A stretch of 5,558 nt of DNA, taken from NCBI GenBank assembly GCA_003565815.1, contig PXAS01000007.1, positions 1-5,558 of the forward strand, given 5' to 3'. Below are positions 1-5,108 of this stretch, one piece after another. The translations under genes were made by a program, and so were the position numbers. The notes beneath the pieces are model-generated. The model saw only the letters and a list, made by a program, of their open reading frames with translations, was not told the DNA's origin and did no database searches. Numbering within the stretch: the first letter of the stretch is position 1; every line of letters starts with the position of its first letter. This DNA comes from PVC group bacterium. GTDB taxonomy: Bacteria; Verrucomicrobiota; Kiritimatiellia; SS1-B-03-39; UBA6053.

Positions 1-230
1 TACCGGTGGACGAGCTATCGAAATTGGTAAGGTGTAGTGTGGAATTCGTGCGCCGAGAAAGAAAATAATCAAAAATGTCCGGAAAACGCGGAAATGTCCG
101 AAAAACGTGGAAACTTCTTCTTGAACGAAATGTGAATACAGTCATTTTCAATCTTGTCACATCGGAAAACAGGACGAATTAAAGGTCTCACTTAATCCGA
201 AAATACCACCTGAACCTCAAACCCGAACCC
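1..230. other. Non-coding leader upstream of the first gene
   Basis: No convincing gene lies here. In the + strand a frame is open from the window edge to a TAA at 66-68 and could encode 21 C-terminal residues ending RRERK, but this is too short to support a call. The 19-bp tandem repeat at 73-110 is the only clear structure. A weak sigma70-like pair, TTGTCA at 154-159 and AATTAA at 177-182 with a 17-base spacer, lies 48 bases upstream of the first gene's ATG. It is the best promoter candidate in the stretch, but the -10 match is poor. Confidence 0.4.
73..110. repeat. Two-copy 19-bp tandem repeat
   Basis: Two directly abutting 19-bp units lie at 73-91 and 92-110. They differ at only two positions (G/A at unit position 10, C/T at unit position 17). 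Each unit starts with AAATGTCCG and ends with ACG-C/T-GG, followed by a further AAA at 111-113 that could begin a decayed third copy. The unit start matches the terminal sequence of the inverted-repeat element at 2824-3021. Tandem arrays of this kind can be protein-binding sites, such as transposase sites at an insertion sequence end or an operator. The sequence shows the repeat; its role is not known. Confidence 0.8.
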
Positions 231-707
231 ATGAACCTCCTAACAGCCAAAGTCAGTCCCAACGGGCGCCGGTTTTTGATAGCTGCGGGAATCATCCTGA
301 CGATCACGGGGTTGGCGAAGCTCTTTACGGTTAACGGCGACACGACCTTGCTGCGGGTTGCGGACCCGATATTTGGGGTCGAGTTTCGGTACTTGATGCT
401 TGCAGTTGGGTTGGCGGAACTTGTTATTGCTGGATTTTGTCTTTTTTCGAAATGGGAGGCTCTAAGCACTATGATGGTTGCATGGATTGCTACCGGGTTT
501 CTCGTGTACCAAATCGGGATTCGAACCGTCGATTGGGAGCGACCCTGTGGATGTTTGGGGAATCTTACGGATGTATTCAAGATCTCTCCTCAGTTTGCCG
601 AATTGATTTCAATATTCTTATTGGGTTTTTTTCTCTTGGGCAGCGCTACTTCTATTCTAGCTAGCTTTCTCCAGGTCGGGGAGAAGAAGAGTATGATGCA
701 ACGATAG
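231..707 (+). CDS. MauE/DoxX-like redox-associated membrane protein
   Basis: This is a 158-residue inner-membrane protein with four predicted hydrophobic helices, at about residues 14-32, 54-73, 78-97 and 125-147. That matches the size and topology of the MauE/DoxX family. A CxC motif (C106, C108, in PCGCLG) lies between helices 3 and 4, and this cysteine signature recurs in MauE-like proteins. MauE supports maturation of disulfide-rich methylamine dehydrogenase, and family members are generally thought to pass electrons to or from periplasmic thiols. The sequence shows helices and cysteines; a thiol-redox role here is inferred. No other mau gene is visible, so a methylamine role is not supported. 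The ATG at 231 has no clear Shine-Dalgarno sequence, and no in-frame alternative fits better because the first helix starts near residue 14. The next gene starts 46 to 70 bases downstream with no terminator between, so co-transcription is possible. Confidence 0.72.
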   Translation: MNLLTAKVSPNGRRFLIAAGIILTITGLAKLFTVNGDTTLLRVADPIFGVEFRYLMLAVGLAELVIAGFCLFSKWEALSTMMVAWIATGFLVYQIGIRTVDWERPCGCLGNLTDVFKISPQFAELISIFLLGFFLLGSATSILASFLQVGEKKSMMQR

Positions 708-728
708 GTCAAGCCGCATCAAACGTAT

Positions 729-758
729 TTGAAGCGATCTGGATATAACTCGTATGAT
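729..758 (+). promoter_or_regulatory. Candidate sigma70-like promoter
   Basis: TTGAAG at 729-734 (4 of 6 to TTGACA) and TATGAT at 753-758 (5 of 6 to TATAAT) are separated by 18 bases. Transcription would start near 765, leaving a short leader with AAGG before the ATG at 778. The -10 box covers the upstream alternative ATG at 754, so if this promoter is real the start at 778 is the right one. Such matches are common by chance, so this is only a candidate. Confidence 0.27.
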
Positions 759-777
759 CACAATATATAAGGTTGCA

Positions 778-1803
778 ATGAATCGTATGAATCAATCATT
801 TCTAATTCTCTTAATCTTGGGCTTAGTGTTTTTTACGCCCATTAAATCGTTTTCAGATCAAGGTGAGAAAGCGGTTGCTGCTAAAGGTGTTTTTATTGGT
901 ACGTTGAAAATTGAGTATGTTTCTGTGTCTAATGCCGACATTTACGATTTTGAAATACATATAGATCCTCCAGTTTGGGAACTTTCACTGAGAGCAAAAA
1001 ATCCGCAAAAAAATCGTATACAAAATGCAAGAGCGTTTGGGCGACAAGATCAAGTAATGTATGTTGTCTATCATCAAGAGGATCGTGAGGATAGGAATAG
1101 AAATACAGCATCTGTAAGAGTGTTTGACGGCACTAGACCATTTGACCTTCGGGATCTGGAACACGTTTGGATTGCGCTCTTGTCGGGCGATTTTTTTATA
1201 AGAGATGATGACACGTTCCCTTGGGTGGATTCTGTCGGATTATGCATGAGAGAACCCTCAATAATTACGGATGTTCTCTTTGAAGAAAACTCTGTATCGC
1301 CATCGTATGTGAAATGGTATGATGAGAGATCGCATCGGGCCGAGCCAAATGGAGCTCCGCGATTTGTCGGAGAATTTAAAGCTTTGGCGCTCGATAGGAC
1401 AATTGGAGGTTTGACGTATGCAGCTTCTAGCGAACTTATTATTGGGCGTCCTAGCGGGGAGCAGGATATCGCTCCCATTACTCGGTCAACTCTCGTTGTT
1501 GAAGAGGTGTCTTCGTTAGTGGCAGATCCAAGACTAGCCCCCGATCTAGATGGCCGTGTTATGGTGATGGACTTTCGGTTCGGCGATCGGCAGGATCGCA
1601 GATCAGTGCAATATAATATATCCGATGGCGAAGTCCCAATGAGAGGATCGCCAATTATTATGGATGCTATCGCGCAGCAACATCCTGGACTGTTAGAAGA
1701 TCAGGGTTTTGGCAAGCGACGTTTATTGATTCTTATCATATTAGGTTTATCTACCCTTGGGTTTCTGATGCTACCAATCTTTCTGAAGGGACGAGGCCCA
1801 TAA
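778..1803 (+). CDS. Exported protein with C-terminal membrane anchor, unknown function
   Basis: I do not recognise the family. The protein has 341 residues from the ATG at 778, or 349 from an in-frame ATG at 754. The 778 start is preferred because AAGG at 769-772 sits 5 bases upstream and the result is a compact signal peptide: a short polar/basic stretch, then a hydrophobic core LILLILGLVFF, with likely cleavage near SFS-DQ. About 290 residues of polar, mixed-charge sequence follow, with a single cysteine and many aromatic/acidic patches typical of a beta-rich extracytoplasmic domain. A C-terminal hydrophobic helix (LLILIILGLSTLGFLMLPIF) ends in a short basic tail, KGRGP. This suggests a periplasmic domain tethered to the inner membrane. 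The tail resembles sorting-signal architecture, but no PEP or LPxTG motif precedes it, so I do not call it one. The third gene follows after 24 bases, so the two are probably co-transcribed. The coding sequence looks more AT-rich than the glycosyltransferase genes downstream. Confidence 0.7.
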   Translation: MNRMNQSFLILLILGLVFFTPIKSFSDQGEKAVAAKGVFIGTLKIEYVSVSNADIYDFEIHIDPPVWELSLRAKNPQKNRIQNARAFGRQDQVMYVVYHQEDREDRNRNTASVRVFDGTRPFDLRDLEHVWIALLSGDFFIRDDDTFPWVDSVGLCMREPSIITDVLFEENSVSPSYVKWYDERSHRAEPNGAPRFVGEFKALALDRTIGGLTYAASSELIIGRPSGEQDIAPITRSTLVVEEVSSLVADPRLAPDLDGRVMVMDFRFGDRQDRRSVQYNISDGEVPMRGSPIIMDAIAQQHPGLLEDQGFGKRRLLILIILGLSTLGFLMLPIFLKGRGP

Positions 1804-1816
1804 TTGAAAATACAAT

Positions 1817-1824
1817 AGGAAAGG
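1817..1824 (+). promoter_or_regulatory. Ribosome binding site for the Cys-rich protein
   Basis: AGGAAAGG sits 3 bases before the ATG at 1828 and 6 bases before a second in-frame ATG at 1831. It is the clearest Shine-Dalgarno-like sequence in the window and supports translation of this small gene. Spacing slightly favours the second ATG, which changes the product by only one residue. Confidence 0.5.
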
Positions 1825-1827
1825 CAA

Positions 1828-2181
1828 ATGATGAAGAAAAATGTACTATATTTTATAACACTTCTGCTTGTTGTGTCAGGCTGGAAATATATGGCAGCAA
1901 ACGAGCAATGCGTGTACGAGCAGATGGGGCCGAGGTCTCCTTGTGTCAGTGACCTCAATTGTGATCCGTATCAGGATCCTTATGAGAGACGATGCCAGGT
2001 GACTTCGGATGAGACTGGAGACACCAAGGACGGCGAACCGGTGTCGTACAATACTGTTATTATGCATACGATAGTAGACGGAGAATGCGACAATGGTGAA
2101 TGTACTGGCGGGGTTACGGTTGATACGACTGAGATGGAATATCAAGAGACATTCTGTGAGTCGTGCACCAGTCAAAGCTGA
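1828..2181 (+). CDS. Small exported cysteine-rich protein, unknown function
   Basis: This 117-residue protein has a classic signal peptide: MMKKN, a hydrophobic core YFITLLLVVSG, and likely cleavage after YMA or MAA near residue 24. The predicted mature chain is about 93 residues, acidic, and holds eight cysteines at 28, 39, 45, 56, 87, 92, 110 and 113. They fall in an N-terminal group of four and a C-terminal group of four that ends in CESC. The even number and export signal suggest disulfide bonds formed outside the cytoplasm; metal binding is an alternative. I recognise no family, and the absence of an N-terminal lipobox cysteine argues against a lipoprotein. A good ribosome binding site and 24-base spacing from the previous gene argue that it is real and part of the same unit. 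The MauE-like protein encoded two genes upstream could act on its thiols, which is an inference from context only. Confidence 0.68.
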   Translation: MMKKNVLYFITLLLVVSGWKYMAANEQCVYEQMGPRSPCVSDLNCDPYQDPYERRCQVTSDETGDTKDGEPVSYNTVIMHTIVDGECDNGECTGGVTVDTTEMEYQETFCESCTSQS

Positions 2182-2232
2182 GAGTAAGAATCGAGGTGTT
2201 CGTCGAATTTTCCCAATATCGAGGATATCCCA

Positions 2233-2432
2233 AGTGTAGCCCGCCGGAAATAATGAAACCTAACGGAAGTTCCCAATCCGCGTCGTTCCCCGCTGTGGCG
2301 TGCTTGCTTGCAAGCGCTTGGCCCTCGCATTCCGGAAAGCGTCTTGGAGCAGACACGCCACAGGAATCTCTGGCTGAGAAAACCTATCTTCCCGCTGTGA
2401 TATAGGTTACAATCTGCTTGGCGGGCTACACT
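2233..2432. repeat. 200-bp element with 13-bp inverted ends and nested stems
   Basis: The ends are a perfect 13-bp inverted repeat: AGTGTAGCCCGCC at 2233-2245 and its reverse complement at 2420-2432. Inside lies a second perfect pair, CTGTGGCGTG at 2293-2302 with CACGCCACAG at 2354-2363. Within that is a 5-bp pair (2315-2319 with 2337-2341) overlapping a 10-bp palindrome at 2306-2315. A side hairpin pairs 2381-2387 with 2402-2408. A short direct repeat, CCCGCTGTG, occurs at 2289-2297 and 2391-2399. No transposase is encoded. The layout fits a miniature inverted-repeat element or a dispersed structured repeat; a structured RNA is possible. I see no clear target-site duplication outside the ends. 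Confidence 0.65.
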
Positions 2433-2504
2433 AGCATTCGCTTCGGGTACATCGAAACTGATCAATATGTAATCCATAAACAACAGACTACTGAGATGCT
2501 CTCG

Positions 2505-2530
2505 ACAATAGCGGACTGGTGCACTATTGT
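2505..2530. repeat. Hairpin with 7-bp stem
   Basis: ACAATAG at 2505-2511 pairs perfectly with CTATTGT at 2524-2530 around a 12-base loop. The stem is AT-rich. The T run at 2543-2549 begins 12 bases after the stem, too far for an intrinsic terminator. Its function is unknown and it may be chance. Confidence 0.35.
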
Positions 2531-2823
2531 AGAAGGAAACACTTTTTTTCTGAGAATACTCTACATGAACAAATTCCGGACAGTAAACAAAGTCTATGAA
2601 CGGCAAATCTTTTCTTACACTTCTCGTGACCGGCGAAGTCCGGATGGTTATGTAGCACCTGATGTCTACCATTATCCTATGCCCATGCAGGGTAATTAGG
2701 TGATCGAGTACGATACCGTTTCGTTGTCAATGGGGACTCATAATGGACCTCTCGATTTCGTATTTTAACCCGGGAGATAATTTTTCGATTTCGAAATTTT
2801 CAGCGAAAGGAATGCTCTGTATT

Positions 2824-3021
2824 GTAAATGTCCGGCCGAATACCTGCGCTACGCGCTCAGGCAGCTTCCAAACGCCACTAGAGGTGAGATTCCTTCGATG
2901 ATCTCCAACGCCTATTCGGAGATGCAAAGCGCTGTCACTGTCAAAGAACCGGTTTGAGCCTGAGCCGACCCTACCGCAAACAGGCGTCGGCCGGCAAGGG
3001 GATGGTCGCCCGGACATTTAC
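2824..3021. repeat. 198-bp element with GTAAATGTCCGG inverted ends
   Basis: GTAAATGTCCGG at 2824-2835 is the exact reverse complement of 3010-3021. Extending inward to 2838 and 3007 gives 14 of 15 matching positions. The 5'-GTAA terminus recalls IS66-family ends, which commonly begin GTAAGCG, so a non-autonomous or decayed IS66-like remnant is one reading; this rests on a short resemblance. The 8-base flanks (TCTGTATT and TAAGAATG) are not duplicates, so there is no trace of a target duplication. Inside are a 6-bp-stem hairpin (2901-2906 with 2918-2923) and no recognisable transposase. The end sequence shares AAATGTCCGG with the tandem repeat at 73-91. Confidence 0.6.
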
Positions 3022-3097
3022 TAAGAATGCATCCACGTTTTCATCTGGACATTAATCGTTAGGTATATTAGGGAGATTGTAATGTGCTATCGTTTGA

Positions 3098-3114
3098 AGT
3101 CTGAGCTACAGACT
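3098..3114 (+). promoter_or_regulatory. Small hairpin upstream of the GT-C-like gene
   Basis: AGTCTG at 3098-3103 pairs perfectly with CAGACT at 3109-3114 around a 5-base loop, ending 17 bases before the ATG at 3132. A TATATT at 3064-3069 could serve as a -10 box (5 of 6), but I find no good -35 at normal distance. If transcription starts near 3076, the hairpin lies in the leader and could modulate translation. This is a weak structural observation. Confidence 0.25.
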
Positions 3115-3131
3115 ATGTGACGGGAAACACC

Positions 3132-5096
3132 ATGGTAGATATAAAACCCGCAAGAAATGTAAAGATCTTGAATAAAAATAGGAGAACACTGGATCGAATC
3201 GGACCTAATGAACCGAAGTCATTGGGAGCACGATTTCTTCGGGTTAGGCATCGGCTTTTTGGGGTGATTCTGTGTGTTTCAGTTTTCGTTTCGGCATCTG
3301 TGTTGTTGGATTCAGGGCTGATTCCCCGCTGGGGCCAATGGTATTCGCTGGATTTAACCTTGAGACAACAATCATGCTCATTGTTGTGCGGTCGGTTGAA
3401 TTTGTCGGAGTCTGTGGCTGCGGCGGAACATGACCAAGTGTGGGATAATGGACGGCTGCAGCAGGTTTGGGGCTTGGGGGTTCCAGTGTGGCGGATTCCG
3501 TTTGAATTGTCGATGCGATTGCTTTCAGCGCTCTTTAGAGGACTTGATGAAGAAGCCAAGTATTCTGTTCATCCCGACCGGATCGCGTTTGGCGTTGCGG
3601 TCGCTATAGTTGTCTTTTTCGTTTTGCTTACGTTTACAGTAACCCAAGAGGGCAGGGATTTATATGCCTGGGAGCGGCATCTTTACGAGTATTGTGAAAA
3701 GATAACGGCAGTGCTTCTTCTCGCATTGTTTCCGCCGTTTTTGACTTTGCTACATCAACGATTTGGCGTTTATCAAGAAGTGCAGGCGTACAGTTATCTT
3801 ACGGGGATCATTCTTTTAGCTGGGACAATACTTTTTGTGCGCAACCCGCGTTTCTGGCTGTTTGTTCTTGTAGCGACAGGGGGAGGTTTTGCGGCATTTG
3901 TTCGTCCTACGGCTGGGGTATTTGGTATTGCGGCGCTTGTGGTGATGTTGGTCCGGAGTCTTGGGATCGGGTGGCCTTGGTGGAGGTTTGCGGTGGGAGT
4001 TTCGCTGTTTGTTGTGGGATGGTTGATGCTCTATTTCACGAACTGGCTTCGGTTCGGTTCGGGAATGGAGTTTGGGCATTCTCTGAACTTGAATCATATT
4101 CCCACCATGCGTTTTGCTGGACGCTTTGGAGCCCCGTACAGTTCCGAACCGTTTCTTTCTGCCCTGCGTGAGTTGGCAAGCCTGTTGTTTATGAGTGAAG
4201 GATATATTTCGGAAACTCTGCGTTGGCGGCGCGTTTCTTTTACTTCGTATAATCTCACCTATGCGTTTCCGTTGATTATGGTCTCAATTTGGTTTTTGAT
4301 ACGGTGTAGAAGAATGCTATGCGTTCGAAAGTTTAAATTCGGAGAGAAAGAGGTGTTGGCGTTTTGGTGCATATTCTGCACGGCATCTTTGTTTGCCTTC
4401 TACTTGCGCTTTCCTTTTATGAACTCACGGTATTTGTTAGATTTTGCGCCTGGCTTTGCAGGGGGGGTGCTTGTGTTTGTTTATTTGTTGAGGGATTGGG
4501 GGGTGTCGAGGTTTGGTAAAAGATTTCAGTTTATTCTCTTTTCTGGGGTGCTTTTCTGGTGGGGGTTTCACTTGATTTTTGTGCTCGAAGGCACCCGCGC
4601 TTCGATAAGAAACACAGCAATCACTCATGAAAATTTGATTCAACGTATGGAATTACCGCATCGCAGTTACCGGAATTTTCCGGAGTACTACGAAACTGGC
4701 ATGCCATTCCAAGAATACCAAAACCAGTTTAATGGATCTGGGTGGGATTCGAGTTCCGGAAAAACATGGGCCTCAATCGCGTTGTTTGTCGAGGATCCAG
4801 AGTTTCTTGAACTTACTGTGGCTCCGGAGGTGCAGTCCGTACTCTCGCAAAAAGATTATGAAATCATACAGGCGAAGGTGGCGCTGGAGTTTCTGGAAAT
4901 GGAAAGCATGACCCCGACGGATGATGGTATGGTACTACGGTTCTCCGGCCCGAAGCGTACCCGGTACCAGGACGGGATCCAGGTGGCATTCGTGGCGTTT
5001 ATGACGGTGGAGGAGCTTCATGAAGGAACTTCGCGGTTTCGGTTGTTGCGGGTGAGGTGGCGCCATGCTTCGCTTGATACGGAATCGCGGATTTGA
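3132..5096 (+). CDS. Polytopic membrane protein, putative GT-C-type glycosyltransferase
   Basis: The protein has 654 residues from the ATG at 3132. A GTG at 3117 would add five residues (659) but has no ribosome site, whereas GGGA lies 6 bases before the ATG. In 659 numbering, hydrophobic helices lie near 46-64, 155-176, 196-213, 226-242, 246-262, 266-281, 290-308, 381-397, 412-430, 440-459 and 470-490, giving about eleven crossings. A long first loop (65-154) holds WGQWYSLDLTLR and the run VWGLGVPVWRIPFE, a pattern I associate with uncharacterised bacterial GT-C-like proteins. Its acidic residues (D79, E98, E104, D106, D110) include candidates for the catalytic base expected in loop 1 of GT-C enzymes. 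FVRPTAG near 261-267 and SRYLLDFAPGF near 437-447 are also family-like. A soluble tail of about 165 residues follows the last helix. It probably transfers sugar from a polyprenyl-phosphate carrier on the outer face of the inner membrane; acceptor unknown. The following DPM1-like gene, which could supply the donor, supports this. An uncharacterised membrane protein without transferase activity remains possible. Confidence 0.65.
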   Translation: MVDIKPARNVKILNKNRRTLDRIGPNEPKSLGARFLRVRHRLFGVILCVSVFVSASVLLDSGLIPRWGQWYSLDLTLRQQSCSLLCGRLNLSESVAAAEHDQVWDNGRLQQVWGLGVPVWRIPFELSMRLLSALFRGLDEEAKYSVHPDRIAFGVAVAIVVFFVLLTFTVTQEGRDLYAWERHLYEYCEKITAVLLLALFPPFLTLLHQRFGVYQEVQAYSYLTGIILLAGTILFVRNPRFWLFVLVATGGGFAAFVRPTAGVFGIAALVVMLVRSLGIGWPWWRFAVGVSLFVVGWLMLYFTNWLRFGSGMEFGHSLNLNHIPTMRFAGRFGAPYSSEPFLSALRELASLLFMSEGYISETLRWRRVSFTSYNLTYAFPLIMVSIWFLIRCRRMLCVRKFKFGEKEVLAFWCIFCTASLFAFYLRFPFMNSRYLLDFAPGFAGGVLVFVYLLRDWGVSRFGKRFQFILFSGVLFWWGFHLIFVLEGTRASIRNTAITHENLIQRMELPHRSYRNFPEYYETGMPFQEYQNQFNGSGWDSSSGKTWASIALFVEDPEFLELTVAPEVQSVLSQKDYEIIQAKVALEFLEMESMTPTDDGMVLRFSGPKRTRYQDGIQVAFVAFMTVEELHEGTSRFRLLRVRWRHASLDTESRI

Positions 5097-5108
5097 AAAT
5101 CTAATTGG

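Larger units (their letters stand above)
2182..3131. other. Long non-coding stretch with two inverted-repeat elements
   Basis: About 950 bases separate the Cys-rich gene from the membrane glycosyltransferase gene. Open frames exist on both strands (longest about 166 codons on the minus strand over 2172-2672), but none shows a recognisable domain, a good ribosome binding site or coding-like composition. The stretch holds two elements of about 200 bp bounded by inverted repeats, at 2233-2432 and 2824-3021. The segment between them (2433-2823) has a 7-bp-stem hairpin at 2505-2530, a seven-T run at 2543-2549 too far from that hairpin to form a standard terminator, and a 10-bp palindrome at 2788-2797. 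No obvious terminator follows the Cys-rich gene. Confidence 0.6.

Noticed and set aside
1..145. Minus-strand frame open from an ATG at 145 to the window edge (48 codons)
   Set aside because: It runs across the 19-bp tandem repeat, which is not a multiple of three, and its translation is low-complexity and basic with no recognisable motif. It looks like chance openness.
154..182. Sigma70 promoter for the first gene
   Set aside because: TTGTCA and AATTAA have a good 17-base spacer, but the -10 matches only 3 of 6 positions, so it is noted only as the best candidate and not called as its own feature.
188..580. 130-codon minus-strand frame opposite the MauE-like gene
   Set aside because: It is a shadow of the membrane protein gene on the other strand, which has coherent helices and a family motif.
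2233..2432. CRISPR array or attachment site
   Set aside because: The repeats are inverted and nested, not regularly spaced direct repeats, and no integrase or cas gene is present.
2505..2549. Intrinsic terminator (hairpin plus T run)
   Set aside because: The stem is AT-rich and the T run begins 12 bases after it; a working terminator needs the T run directly after a GC-rich stem.
2172..2672. 166-codon minus-strand frame
   Set aside because: It covers the whole 2233-2432 inverted-repeat element, shows no domain, and has no good ribosome site. Structured repeat DNA explains the openness better.
2418..2699. 93-codon plus-strand frame beginning with TTG
   Set aside because: The start lies inside the end of the inverted-repeat element, there is no ribosome site, and the translation matches nothing I recognise.
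2727..3017. 96-codon minus-strand frame, considered as a transposase remnant
   Set aside because: It nearly fills the 2824-3021 element, but I see no transposase motif in it; its translation is rich in Arg, Ser and Pro as expected for shadow frames.
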